This document shows, in pieces, positions 55,656 through 64,000 of a stretch of DNA of 64,000 bases. Positions within the stretch are counted from its first letter, which is position 1. Every line of letters begins with the position of its first letter. Source of the DNA: Pseudomonas batumici (lineage in GTDB: Bacteria; Pseudomonadota; Gammaproteobacteria; Pseudomonadales; Pseudomonadaceae). The DNA is taken from the NCBI RefSeq assembly GCF_000820515.1, contig NZ_JXDG01000037.1:62001-126000 (forward strand), in the 5' to 3' direction. The notes under the pieces are model-generated. The model saw only the letters and a list, made by a program, of their open reading frames with translations. It made no database searches and was not told where the DNA came from. Both the position numbers and the translations under genes were made by a program.

Positions 55656-57266
55656 ATGTTGAAATTTTCTGCCCACGAATACCCTTATCCGTCACAACGC
55701 CAGAGCGTCTTTGCCCGCCGTGGCATGGTGTCGGCTTCGCAACCCCTGGCCGCCGAGGCTGGCATCGAGATCATGCGCAAGGGTGGTAACGCCATCGATG
55801 CCGCCATCGCCACGGCGGCGGCGCTGACGGTGGTCGAGCCCACCGGCTGCGGCATCGGTGGCGACGCCTTCGCGCTGGTCTGGTGCAAAGGGCAACTGCA
55901 CGGCCTCAATGGCAACGGCCAGGCCCCGGCGGCCCTGAACATCGACGCGGTCAAGGCGGCGGGGCACGCGCGGATGCCGCTCCTTGGCTGGACGCCGGTG
56001 ACCGTGCCGGGCTGCCCGTCGGCCTGGGCCGAGCTGTCGAAACGCTTTGGCAGGTTGCCCTTTGCCGAGCTGTTGCAACCGGCCATCAGCCTGGCGCGGG
56101 AGGGCTTCCCCGTGTCTCCGGTGGTGGCCCTTCAATGGCAGCGTGCACTCGAAGAATTCAGCCCTCACCGCGACGCCGTGCTCGACCCCTGGTTCGAGAC
56201 GTTCCTGATCGATGGCCGGGCACCGCGGGCCGGTGAGCTGTTCCGCAACCCGGCCCAGGCCCGGACCCTGGAAGAGCTGGCCGCCACTGCCTGCGAAAGC
56301 TTCTATCGCGGCGAACTGGCCGCTCGCCTGGAGGCCCATTCCCGTGCCACTGGCGGCTACCTGCGGGGCAGCGACCTGCAAGGTTATCGGGCGCAGTGGG
56401 TCGAACCGATCCACATCAACTACCGGGGCTATGACGTCTGGGAGATCCCGCCGAGCGGCCAGGGCCTGGTGGTGCTGATGGCACTGAAGATCCTCGAGGG
56501 TTTCAGTTTCGACCACCGCGACAGCCAGCAGACCTGGCACCGCCAGCTGGAAGCCATGAAGCTGGCCTACAGCGACGGCCTGCACCATATCACCGACCCG
56601 TTGCACATGCGGGTGGCGGTCGCCGACCTGCTCAGCGACGACTACAGCCGCCGCCGGCGCGGGCAGATCGGCGAGCAGGCGCAGCAGCCCGCGCCCGGCG
56701 ATCCCCATGCCAGCGGCACGGTCTACCTGGCGAGCGCCGATGCCGAAGGCAACATGGTGTCGTTTATCCAGAGCAACTACCACGGCTTCGGTTCCGGCGT
56801 GGTGCTGCCCGACAGTGGTATCGCCCTGCAGAACCGCGGGGAGGAGTTCAGCCTCGATCCGAACCACGCCAACTGCCTGGTGCCCGGCAAGAAGACCTTC
56901 CACACCATCATTCCCGGCTTTCTCAGCCAGGGCGGCGAACCTCTTGGACCGTTCGGCGTGATGGGCGGCTACATGCAGCCCCAGGGCCATGTGCAGATGG
57001 TGATGAACCTGGTGGACTTCGGCCTCAATCCCCAGGCCGCCCTGGATGCGCCGCGCTGGCAGTGGCTGGGGGAGATGAAGGTCGGCATCGAGCAGGGCGC
57101 CTCGCGGGACTTGGCGGCGGCACTGGCGCGGCGCGGCCATCAGGTGCACGTCGCCTGCGACCTGACCACCTATGGCCGTGGCCAGATCATCCTGCGCGAC
57201 CCGTCGAGCGGTGTGCTGTGTGGTGGCACCGAACCCCGTGCCGATTCCCATATCGCCGTGTGGTAA
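55656..57266 (+). CDS. Gamma-glutamyltransferase family protein, no signal peptide
   Basis: 536 residues, Ntn hydrolase of the GGT family. The autoprocessing/catalytic Thr is Thr355 in DPHASGTVYLASADAEGN, which splits the precursor into large and small subunits. Other family motifs: GCGIGGDAFALVW and DAPRWQWLGEMKV near the end. It lacks an obvious export signal, so it is probably cytoplasmic, acting on a gamma-glutamyl compound brought in by the ABC importer (inference). Start at ATG 55656 (MLKFSAHEYPYPSQRQSVFA). Confidence 0.9.
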   Translation: MLKFSAHEYPYPSQRQSVFARRGMVSASQPLAAEAGIEIMRKGGNAIDAAIATAAALTVVEPTGCGIGGDAFALVWCKGQLHGLNGNGQAPAALNIDAVKAAGHARMPLLGWTPVTVPGCPSAWAELSKRFGRLPFAELLQPAISLAREGFPVSPVVALQWQRALEEFSPHRDAVLDPWFETFLIDGRAPRAGELFRNPAQARTLEELAATACESFYRGELAARLEAHSRATGGYLRGSDLQGYRAQWVEPIHINYRGYDVWEIPPSGQGLVVLMALKILEGFSFDHRDSQQTWHRQLEAMKLAYSDGLHHITDPLHMRVAVADLLSDDYSRRRRGQIGEQAQQPAPGDPHASGTVYLASADAEGNMVSFIQSNYHGFGSGVVLPDSGIALQNRGEEFSLDPNHANCLVPGKKTFHTIIPGFLSQGGEPLGPFGVMGGYMQPQGHVQMVMNLVDFGLNPQAALDAPRWQWLGEMKVGIEQGASRDLAAALARRGHQVHVACDLTTYGRGQIILRDPSSGVLCGGTEPRADSHIAVW

Positions 57267-57347
57267 CCAGTGGTTAAATCCCCAAGGGGCGGCAGACGCG
57301 GGAGGTAGGTCGGCTGCAGAGACTCGATCCTTGTGCGGAGGAACCGG

Positions 57348-58235
57348 ATGGACAGGCTGGCGGCGATGGAAACCTTTGTCTGCGTGGTCGAGACGGGCTC
57401 GTTCTCGGCGGCCGCCAGACGGCTCGACGTTGGCCAGCCTGCCGTGTCCAAGACCGTCGCCCAACTGGAGGCGCGCCTGGGTACGCGACTGCTGTTGCGC
57501 TCGACCCGCGGGCTGACGCCGACCGAAGCCGGGGCGGCGTTCTTCGAGCGCGCCAAACGCGCCATCGAAGAAGCCGATGAAGCGGAACTGGCCGCCCGGG
57601 GCGCCGGTGCCGGCCTCAGGGGCACCCTGCGTGTCTGTGCCGCCGTGACCTTTGCGCGGCTGCATATCCTGCCGCACCTGGCGGGTTTTCTGGCCTTGCA
57701 CCCGGATCTGGATATCGATGTCGTGCTCGATGATCGCAACGTCCACCTGATCGAGGAAGGCATCGACGTGGCCTTGCGCATGGGCGAGTTGAGCGACTCC
57801 GGGCTGACAGCGCGCAAGATCGGCGAGTGCCGGCGCCTGGTGCTGGGGACGCCCGCGTATTTCGAACGCCAGGGCGAGCCGACGTCGCCGGCGCAGTTGG
57901 TGGACCATCAGGCGGTGATTTATTCGCAGAGCGGCGGTGGCAGCCATTGGGTGTTCAGGCGCAGCGGTAGCGAGCAGGCGGTCAACGTGTCGGGGCGGGT
58001 GCGGGTGTCCGCCGCGGAAGGGGTGCGAACCGCCGTGCTCGCGCACCTGGGGCTGACCCTGTCTTCAGAATGGATGTTCGCCCCGGAACTGGCCAGTGGC
58101 GAGGTCCGCCAGGTCCTGCAGGACTGGCAACTGCCGGGCCTGGACTTGTGGGCGGTGTTTCCCAGTGGCCGTCTGGCCAGCGCCAAGGCCCGGGCGTTTG
58201 TCGCCTACGTCGAGCAATTGCTGGCGAATGGTTGA
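57348..58235 (+). CDS. LysR-type transcriptional regulator
   Basis: 295 residues. N-terminal helix-turn-helix (SFSAAARRLDVGQPAVSKTV) and effector domain (TLRVCAAVTFARLHILPHLA, RLVLGTPAYFERQGEP), of the DsdC/CrgA-like branch common near metabolic genes. GAGGAACCGG precedes ATG 57348. It lies 81 bases downstream of the GGT gene on the same strand, but may have its own promoter. Target unknown. Confidence 0.9.
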   Translation: MDRLAAMETFVCVVETGSFSAAARRLDVGQPAVSKTVAQLEARLGTRLLLRSTRGLTPTEAGAAFFERAKRAIEEADEAELAARGAGAGLRGTLRVCAAVTFARLHILPHLAGFLALHPDLDIDVVLDDRNVHLIEEGIDVALRMGELSDSGLTARKIGECRRLVLGTPAYFERQGEPTSPAQLVDHQAVIYSQSGGGSHWVFRRSGSEQAVNVSGRVRVSAAEGVRTAVLAHLGLTLSSEWMFAPELASGEVRQVLQDWQLPGLDLWAVFPSGRLASAKARAFVAYVEQLLANG

Positions 58236-58262
58236 GGTCGCCACCGAAGTGGCGGCCTTGCC

Positions 58263-58919
58263 TTAACCGCGCAACGCGGGCAGCAATTCCGAAGGATCCG
58301 GGCGCTGGGTGTAGTCCGGATTGACCTCCGCGTAGAGGAGGGTGCCGTCCTGGGCAATCACGAAACGTCCCGGCATGGGCAGGGTCCAGCTGGGGTCGTC
58401 GTTGAATGTCGGCAGGTCGTTGCCGAAACCTTTGTACAGCTCGATCAGGTAGTCCGGCAGTTCGAAGCGCAGACCGAACGCCGCGGCGACCTCATTGTGG
58501 GTATCGCTGAGGATCGGAAAGGTCAGCTGGTTCTGGCGAACCGACTTGCGGCTGTTGGCCCTGACCTGCGGGGAGATCGCCACCAGGTTCGCGCCCAGTT
58601 CCCGGAAGGACGGCAGCGCTTGCTCAAGGGCCTGCAGCTCCATGTTGCAGTAAGGGCACCATACGCCCCGGTAGAAGCTGACCACCAGCGGCCCCCGGGA
58701 CAAGAGTTCGGCGGATGAAACCGGCTGGCCGTCCGGATCGTTCAGGGTGAAGACCGGGGCCTGGTCGCCGACTTTCAGCGCGCGGTCGGCCAAGCCGCTG
58801 GCGATCAGTTCGTCGGTGGCACGTTTCATCACCGCGTGGACGTGCGGCGGTGCGTTGTAAGGTGGTTTGCCGCTGACGAAGTCGGCTTTGAAGGCATCGA
58901 GTTTTGCTTGAAGTGTCAT
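58263..58919 (-). CDS. Peroxiredoxin (AhpC/TSA family) with CXXC
   Basis: 218 residues. Thioredoxin fold with the peroxidatic site FYRGVWCPYCNMELQAL (CXXC near residue 80). It reduces peroxides or disulfides in the cytoplasm. The ATG at 58919 is preceded by AGGAAACG. Convergent with the LysR gene. Confidence 0.9.
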   Translation of the reverse strand: MTLQAKLDAFKADFVSGKPPYNAPPHVHAVMKRATDELIASGLADRALKVGDQAPVFTLNDPDGQPVSSAELLSRGPLVVSFYRGVWCPYCNMELQALEQALPSFRELGANLVAISPQVRANSRKSVRQNQLTFPILSDTHNEVAAAFGLRFELPDYLIELYKGFGNDLPTFNDDPSWTLPMPGRFVIAQDGTLLYAEVNPDYTQRPDPSELLPALRG

Positions 58920-59099
58920 GATCGTTTCCTGATGAGTCCTGGAGAGGGGCTGTTCAATCGCCAGGTCATGGTCACAGGCCGGCCATGGGCTCGGTAGAGA
59001 GACCGCCGGCATAGCTCCTATTCTTGCCGGGAATGCCGGATAATCACCTCCGGCGTGCGGCCATCCGGTCGTGGTACACCTGACCTCGCGGAGTCTTGA

Positions 59100-60398
59100 A
59101 TGGTCTTGCCGGAATCGTCGCTGCACACTGAAATCAAGGTTCGCTCCAGAGCCCGCTCATTGTTCGCGCTTTCCTTCGTGGTGATCCTCACCGGCATCGG
59201 CGCCGGACTGGGCGGCATGCTGCTGGCGATGCTGTTGCACGGCATCCAGCACCTGGCGTATGGCTACGGGCAGGACAGCCTCACCAGCCATGAAAGTTTC
59301 CTGATCGGCGTGAGCAGCGCCTCGCCTTCGCGGCGGATCCTGGCCTTGACGCTGTGCGGCCTGGTGGCCGGCCTGGGCTGGTGGGCGATCTATCGGTTCG
59401 GGCGTCCGCTGGTGGGTATCAAGAAAGCCGTATCCCCCGACGGGCCGGCGATGCCCGTCAAGACCACGCTGTGTCATGCGCTCCTGCAGATCATCACCGT
59501 GGCCCTGGGCTCGCCGCTGGGCCGTGAAGTCGCACCGCGCGAGGTCGGCGCCCTGGTGGCGGCCTGGTTATCACGCAAGGCGCAGCTGGCTCCCGATACC
59601 CATCGATTACTGATTGCCTGCGGGGCGGGGGCCGGATTGGCAGCGGTCTATAACGTGCCGTTGGGCGGCGCGATGTTTGTCCTGGAAGGGCTGGTGGGCG
59701 TTTTCAGCTGGCCGGCGGCGATCATGGCGCTGGCGACTTCGGCCATTGGCGCCGCCGTGGCGTGGGTCGGACTGGGGGCGCAGGTGCAGTACGTGGTGCC
59801 GAGCCTGGCACTGACGCCGGGGCTGCTCGCCTGGGCGCTGATTGCCGGGCCGTTCTTCGGCCTGGCCGCCCATGGCTTCGTGCAACTGACGGGGCGTGCC
59901 CGGATAAATGCCGCTCGCGGCTGGCGGTTGCCGGTATTGTCCTTGATCAATTTCACTTTGGTCGGCTGCGTGGCGGTCTATCTGCCCCAGGTGCTGGGCA
60001 ACGGCAAGGGGCCGGCGCAGTTGGGTTTTGACAATGAATTGAGCCTGGGGCTGGCGGCCGCCTTGTTGTTGGCCAAGGTGCTGGTGACCAGCAGCAGCTT
60101 GCGTGCGGGAGCCGAAGGCGGGCTGCTGACGCCCGCCCTGGCGATCGGCGCGCTGATGGCGATTCTCCTGGGCGGTTTATGGAGCCTGGCCTGGCCCGGT
60201 ATAGAGCTGGGGGCCTTTGCCATCGTTGGTGCGGCGGCGTTCCTGGCGGCGTCCATGAGCATGCCGATCACCGCCATTGTGTTGGTGGCGGAGTTCACCC
60301 GGATCGATCACGATTTCCTGGTGCCGATCATCCTCGCGGTGGTGGGCTCGGTCTGCATGAGTCGTTTGTGCGAAGTGGTTGGTGGCGTAAAGCGCTGA
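59100..60398 (+). CDS. ClC-family chloride channel/transporter
   Basis: 432 residues with about ten membrane segments. ClC signatures are visible: GREVAPREVGALVA (in place of GREGP), CGAGAGLAAVYNVPLGGAMFVLE and AGAEGGLLTPALAIGALM. Moves chloride or fluoride by channel or proton exchange; which one cannot be told. No CBS domain. Confidence 0.9.
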   Translation: MVLPESSLHTEIKVRSRARSLFALSFVVILTGIGAGLGGMLLAMLLHGIQHLAYGYGQDSLTSHESFLIGVSSASPSRRILALTLCGLVAGLGWWAIYRFGRPLVGIKKAVSPDGPAMPVKTTLCHALLQIITVALGSPLGREVAPREVGALVAAWLSRKAQLAPDTHRLLIACGAGAGLAAVYNVPLGGAMFVLEGLVGVFSWPAAIMALATSAIGAAVAWVGLGAQVQYVVPSLALTPGLLAWALIAGPFFGLAAHGFVQLTGRARINAARGWRLPVLSLINFTLVGCVAVYLPQVLGNGKGPAQLGFDNELSLGLAAALLLAKVLVTSSSLRAGAEGGLLTPALAIGALMAILLGGLWSLAWPGIELGAFAIVGAAAFLAASMSMPITAIVLVAEFTRIDHDFLVPIILAVVGSVCMSRLCEVVGGVKR

Positions 60399-60429
60399 GA
60401 GCCCCGTCCCAAGCGTCGACCGGCTGCTC

Positions 60430-60861
60430 CTACAGGTCCTGGTTGTCCGGGAGACTGGCCACTGGTCGCAAGCCGCTGGCCAGGATCTTGCTGGCTCTCT
60501 TGGCCTTGGCAAGACCGTCGCGGTCGCCGTTCAACAGGCCTTGCAGCGCCCCGGCACACAGCCTGGACTGGAAGTCGTCACGCCCGGCGAACTGCTTGTG
60601 CAGCAACTCGACCCCTTGCAGGGCCATGGCCAGGATGGCCTCGACGCCGCCCGGGCCCTGGATGGAGCTGGTCATCACATGCCACAGGGCCTTCTTGTAC
60701 TGGCTCTGGGTATGGATGGCGGTGATATCGACGCCGCTACCGGCAAAGACTTTCTCCAGCAGTTCACGCACGGCGTCGTCCTGGGGAAAGGGCTCGCCGC
60801 AGTCATCCTCGAAGACCAGGCCCTTGGTCGTGAGCGTGACCCCCGTGCTGTGCTCCGTCAT
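60430..60861 (-). CDS. Conserved-looking hypothetical protein
   Basis: 143 residues (MTEHSTGVTLTTKGLVFEDD...). Acidic N-terminus and a helical C-terminus rich in basic residues. No signal peptide, membrane segment or familiar motif. The minus strand offers AAGGAGCCAGC just before the start. Composition fits the host. Function unknown. Confidence 0.7.
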   Translation of the reverse strand: MTEHSTGVTLTTKGLVFEDDCGEPFPQDDAVRELLEKVFAGSGVDITAIHTQSQYKKALWHVMTSSIQGPGGVEAILAMALQGVELLHKQFAGRDDFQSRLCAGALQGLLNGDRDGLAKAKRASKILASGLRPVASLPDNQDL

Positions 60862-60943
60862 GCTGGCTCCTTGTAGATCACGGCAGATTCAGCAGTTTGC
60901 AGGCAAGTGCAGGATCAGACAAATGAAAGCGCAGGGAAAAGTG

Positions 60944-61816
60944 CTACTCGTCATGACCGTTCAATAATTGCAGGCAGCGCTGCAGCACCCCTGATACGTC
61001 GCCCGCCCGGTAACTGACCACGATCGGCGAGGTGATGCTGCTGTCCTGCAACGACGTATAGCCGATGTCATCCCGGTGCAGGCGCTGGACCGACGCCGGC
61101 ACCAGGGCGATGCCGACCCCGGCCGCCACCAGGCCGATGGCGGTCTGCAGTTCGTTGGCCATCTGCGCCACGTGGATACTCAGGCCATGCCCGGCGAACA
61201 CCCCCAGTACGTGGTCGGCATAACTGGGACGCGGGCTGGCGGGGTAGAGGATGAACGGCTGGGTGGCCAATTCTTCCAGGCTGACCGCTCGTCCGAGCAG
61301 CGGGTGCCCGGCCGGCAAGGCCGCGACCAGGGGGTCTTGCCTGAGGACTTTCTGCACGATGGCCGGGTCATCGAACAGCATCCGGCCGAAACCGATGTCG
61401 ATACGCCCGCTTTTCAGCGCGTCCAGTTGCTGCAGGGTGATCAGCTCCGACAGGCCCAGTTCGATATCGCCAAGGCTGCGCAGGCGGCGGATCAGGTCGG
61501 GCAGGGCGCCGTAGAGGGTCGATGGCGCAAAGCCGATGCCCAGCCAGCGCTTGTGGCCGGCGGCCACGCGCCGGGTGTCTGAGCAGACCCGCTCAAGCTG
61601 TTCGAGCAGTTGGCTGGAGTGCTCCTGGAAAAACCGCCCGGCTTCGGTCAAGCGCAGCGGCCGCGAACGCTCCAGCAGCGGGACCCCCAGCTCATCCTCC
61701 AATTGCTGGATCTGCCGGCTGAGGGGCGGCTGGGCGATGTTCAACTGCTCGGCCGCGCGGGTGAAATTCAAGGTCTGTGCGAGCACCTTGAAATAGCGTA
61801 AATGACGAAGCTCCAC
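60944..61816 (-). CDS. catR: LysR-type activator of the catechol operon, CatR
   Basis: 290 residues from a GTG start. Helix-turn-helix LNFTRAAEQLNIAQPPLSRQ and a CatR/BenM-like effector domain (RWLGIGFAPSTLYGALPDLI, GIALVPASVQRLHRDDIGYT). It activates catBCA in response to cis,cis-muconate (family knowledge). It is divergent from catB, and its ribosome site AGGAGG lies inside the palindrome at 61818-61832. Confidence 0.95.
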   Translation of the reverse strand: MELRHLRYFKVLAQTLNFTRAAEQLNIAQPPLSRQIQQLEDELGVPLLERSRPLRLTEAGRFFQEHSSQLLEQLERVCSDTRRVAAGHKRWLGIGFAPSTLYGALPDLIRRLRSLGDIELGLSELITLQQLDALKSGRIDIGFGRMLFDDPAIVQKVLRQDPLVAALPAGHPLLGRAVSLEELATQPFILYPASPRPSYADHVLGVFAGHGLSIHVAQMANELQTAIGLVAAGVGIALVPASVQRLHRDDIGYTSLQDSSITSPIVVSYRAGDVSGVLQRCLQLLNGHDE

Positions 61817-61817
61817 G

Positions 61818-61832
61818 ATACCTCCTGGGTAT
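61818..61832. promoter_or_regulatory. LysR-type operator in the catR-catB spacer
   Basis: ATACC-N5-GGTAT, a T-N11-A LysR motif, two bases before the catR start codon and about 87 bases before catB. It contains catR's own Shine-Dalgarno AGGAGG on the minus strand. CatR bound here would be expected to activate catB and hold down catR. Confidence 0.65.
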
Positions 61833-61918
61833 GAAGCGAGACTTAATCAATATTGGACCGTCGCCTGCTTGAGCGTCAATCTTGGCCTGAAGACAAACAA
61901 CACGCAGACGGATACGCC

Positions 61919-63040
61919 ATGAGCGCTGTAACGATCGAACACTTCGATACCCAGATTGTCGACTTGCCCACCATTCGCCCGCACAAACTGGCGATGCACA
62001 CCATGCATGGCCAGACGCTGGTCATCCTGCGCATCCGTTGCAGCGACGGCACCGTCGGCATCGGCGAGGCCACCACCATTGGCGGCCTGGCGTACGCCGG
62101 GGAAAGCCCGGAAAGCATCAAGGTCAACCTCGATACCTGGTTCGCGCCGCTGCTGATCGGCCAGGATGCCAGCAATGTCAATGCCGCCATGCAGCGGGTC
62201 GACCGCGCCATTCGTGGCAACACCTTCGCACGCTCGGCGGTGGAGACCGCCTTGCTCGATGCCCAGGGCAAACGCCTGGGGCTGCCGCTGGCCGAACTGC
62301 TCGGCGGCCGGCTGCGCGACGGGGTGGAAGTGGCCTGGACCCTGGCCAGCGGCGACACCGCCAAGGACATCGATGAAGCCGAACGCATGCTCGACCTGCG
62401 CCGTCATCGTCATTTCAAACTCAAGATCGGTGCCGGCGAACCGGCCCGGGACATCGCCCATGTCGCGGCGATCAAACGCGCCCTGGGCGACCGTGCCAGC
62501 GTGCGCGTGGACGTCAACCAGGCCTGGAGCGAGGCTGTCGCGGTGAACGCCTGCCGCCAACTGGCCGATGCCGGGGTCGAACTGATCGAGCAGCCGCTGT
62601 CCCGTTATGACCGGGCCGGCATGGTCCGCCTGAGTGCCCACAGCCCGATCCCGCTGATGGCCGATGAGGCCATCGAGTCGGTGCAGGACAGCTTTGCCCT
62701 GGCGCAAATGGGGGCCGCCAGCATTTTCGCCTTGAAGATCGCCAAGACCGGCGGCCCGCGGGCCGTGCTGCGTACCGCCGCGATAGCCGAGGCCGCGGGC
62801 ATCGGCCTGTACGGCGGGACCATGCTCGAAGGCAGTATCGGCACCCTGGCGGCCGCGCACGCCTTCGCCACCCTGGACAAGCTGGAATGGCACACCGAAC
62901 TGTTCGGCCCGCTGCTGCTGACCGAAGACATTCTGCTCGAGCCGCCGCTCTATCGAGATTTCCAACTGCTGATCCCGCGCGCTCCCGGACTGGGCCTGGC
63001 GCTCGACGAAGAACGCCTGGCGCGCTTTGCCCGCCCTTGA
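61919..63040 (+). CDS. catB: Muconate cycloisomerase
   Basis: 373 residues, enolase superfamily. Active-site lysines in HFKLKIGAG (about 162-169), metal ligands in VDVNQAW, ELIEQPL and MADEAIES. It turns cis,cis-muconate into muconolactone. The ATG at 61919 is chosen because CatB proteins begin MSAVTIEHFDTQIVDLPTIR; the open frame extends further upstream. First gene of catBCA. Confidence 0.96.
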   Translation: MSAVTIEHFDTQIVDLPTIRPHKLAMHTMHGQTLVILRIRCSDGTVGIGEATTIGGLAYAGESPESIKVNLDTWFAPLLIGQDASNVNAAMQRVDRAIRGNTFARSAVETALLDAQGKRLGLPLAELLGGRLRDGVEVAWTLASGDTAKDIDEAERMLDLRRHRHFKLKIGAGEPARDIAHVAAIKRALGDRASVRVDVNQAWSEAVAVNACRQLADAGVELIEQPLSRYDRAGMVRLSAHSPIPLMADEAIESVQDSFALAQMGAASIFALKIAKTGGPRAVLRTAAIAEAAGIGLYGGTMLEGSIGTLAAAHAFATLDKLEWHTELFGPLLLTEDILLEPPLYRDFQLLIPRAPGLGLALDEERLARFARP

Positions 63041-63068
63041 CTCCCTGAACCGAGAGGACCTTCACACC

Positions 63069-63359
63069 ATGCTTTTTCACGTACGCATGACCGTCAAACT
63101 GCCCACTGACATGCCGGCCGAGCAGGCCGCGCGGCTCAAGGCCGACGAACGCGAACTGGCCCAGCGCCTGCAACGGGAAGGCACCTGGCGTCACCTTTGG
63201 CGCATCGCCGGGTTGTATGCCAATGTCAGCGTATTCGATGTGCCGGATGCCCAGGCACTGCACGATACGCTGATGCAACTGCCGCTTTATCCCTACATGG
63301 AGATTGAAGTCATGGCGCTGTGCAGGCACCCCTCTTCGGTCCACGCCGACGACCGTTGA
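63069..63359 (+). CDS. catC: Muconolactone delta-isomerase
   Basis: 96 residues, full length (MLFHVRMTVKLPTDMPAEQA...). It converts muconolactone to beta-ketoadipate enol-lactone and forms a decamer in the family. It lies 28 bases after catB, with GAGAGGA before the start. Confidence 0.96.
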   Translation: MLFHVRMTVKLPTDMPAEQAARLKADERELAQRLQREGTWRHLWRIAGLYANVSVFDVPDAQALHDTLMQLPLYPYMEIEVMALCRHPSSVHADDR

Positions 63360-63387
63360 GCCTGGGTTTTCCAAGGTTTGCATCCAC

Positions 63388-63395
63388 AAGAACAA
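63388..63395 (+). promoter_or_regulatory. CA motif for Crc/Hfq catabolite repression before catA
   Basis: AAGAACAA fits the AANAANAA motif bound by Hfq-Crc in Pseudomonas and lies 17 bases before the catA start, next to its ribosome site. Hfq binding would block translation when a better carbon source is present. Confidence 0.5.
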
Positions 63396-63412
63396 TGATG
63401 AGGAACACCAGC

Positions 63413-64000
63413 ATGACCGTTCGCATTTCCCAAACCGCCGAAGTCCAGAACTTCTTCGAAGGCGCCGCCGGCCTTGACCAGGCTGCCGGTAACCCGCGTG
63501 TGAAGCAGATTGTCCATCGGGTGTTGACCGACAGCATCCGCCTGATCGAAGACCTGCAGATCTCCCCGGAAGAATTCTGGAAGGCCGTGAACTACCTGAA
63601 TGAGCTGGGCAGCCGCCAGGAGGCCGGTTTGCTGGTGGCCGGCCTGGGCCTGGAGCACTATCTCGACCTGCTGCTGGACGCCGAAGACGCGCAGGCCGGC
63701 CAGGTCGGCGGCACCCCGCGGACCATCGAGGGGCCGCTGTATGTCGCCGGCGCGCCGCTCTGCGAGCAGGAAGCCAGGCTCGATGACGGTCGCGATCCGG
63801 GCACCGTACTGTTCATGCGTGGCCAGGTCCGCGACCTAGAAGGCAAGCCGCTGGCCCATGCGATCGTCGATGTCTGGCATGCCAACACCGGTGGCACCTA
63901 TTCCTACTTCGACCCCGCGCAATCGGAGTTCAACCTGCGCCGGCGGATCCGCACAGACGCCGACGGTCGCTATCGCTTCCAGAGCATCGTGCCTTCCGGC
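63413..64000 (+). CDS. catA: Catechol 1,2-dioxygenase (3' end outside window)
   Basis: The first 196 residues are visible. The helical dimerisation part (TVRISQTAEVQNFFEGAAGL...) leads into the intradiol dioxygenase domain with GQVRDLEGKPLAHAIVDVWH and the first iron-ligand Tyr163 (ANTGGTYSYFD). The second Tyr and two His ligands lie beyond the window. It cleaves catechol to cis,cis-muconate, the inducer of CatR. Start at ATG 63413, with GAGGAA before it; 53 bases after catC. Confidence 0.96.
   Translation, partial: MTVRISQTAEVQNFFEGAAGLDQAAGNPRVKQIVHRVLTDSIRLIEDLQISPEEFWKAVNYLNELGSRQEAGLLVAGLGLEHYLDLLLDAEDAQAGQVGGTPRTIEGPLYVAGAPLCEQEARLDDGRDPGTVLFMRGQVRDLEGKPLAHAIVDVWHANTGGTYSYFDPAQSEFNLRRRIRTDADGRYRFQSIVPSG

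Noticed and set aside
60405..60440. REP-like fragment after the ClC gene (CCGGCTGCTCCTACAGG)
   Set aside because: Only one half of a REP is recognisable and it has no inverted partner.
1..64000. CRISPR arrays, tRNA, rRNA, transposases or phage genes
   Set aside because: Looked for and not seen anywhere in the window.

Overview
The window reads as chromosomal DNA of a Pseudomonas, most likely the P. fluorescens lineage. The coding is dense and mostly high-GC. There are MexS/MexT/MexEF-OprN, MdtABC(MuxABC)-type and catRBCA loci, and REP palindromes typical of fluorescent pseudomonads. No rRNA, tRNA, CRISPR array, transposase or phage gene was seen. All similarity statements come from recognising protein families by eye, not from a search.

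Layout. 1-5.1 kb: signalling operon (hybrid histidine kinase cut by the window edge, CheR, CheB, receiver-kinase, receiver). 5.1-9.3 kb, minus strand: TPR protein, bestrophin-like channel, and a c-di-GMP phosphodiesterase whose membrane part is EIIC-like. 9.5-19.6 kb: mexEF-oprN with mexT and divergent mexS. A deacylase-like gene and a small unknown gene lie between mexT and mexE, and mexE carries an apparent one-base frameshift. 20.1-23.1 kb: an uncharacterised pair, a PP-loop ATPase-like protein and a MocR-type protein whose PLP lysine is replaced. 23.2-27.1 kb: FAN1-type VRR-NUC nuclease overlapping a nuclease-helicase of the XPD/DinG class. 27.1-27.5 kb: parD with a truncated parE.

27.5-37.5 kb has a visibly lower GC content and may be an acquired block. 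It holds idi, a small gene preceded by a strongly structured leader, a PAP2 phosphatase/TolC/adaptor/HME-RND operon and a divergent PmrAB/QseBC-like two-component system, with a perfect CTTAAG-N5-CTTAAG box between the two. 37.6-46.4 kb: MdtABC-type pump with its outer-membrane channel. 46.4-52.1 kb: DUF3142 lipoprotein and a large envelope protein of unknown function, a YdcH-like protein, purine nucleoside permease and an esterase, with REP elements. 52.4-58.2 kb: GntR regulator with a palindromic operator, a polar amino-acid ABC importer, gamma-glutamyltransferase and a LysR regulator. 58.3-60.9 kb: peroxiredoxin, ClC channel, unknown protein. 60.9-64 kb: catR and catBCA for catechol degradation to the beta-ketoadipate pathway, with catA cut by the window end.

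Three tripartite RND pumps in one 64-kb stretch make this an efflux-rich region. The items most worth following are the structured RNA-like leader at 28625-28700, the PP-loop/degenerate MocR pair at 20-23 kb, the mexE frameshift, and the PmrA-type box linking the two-component system to the PAP2-RND operon.
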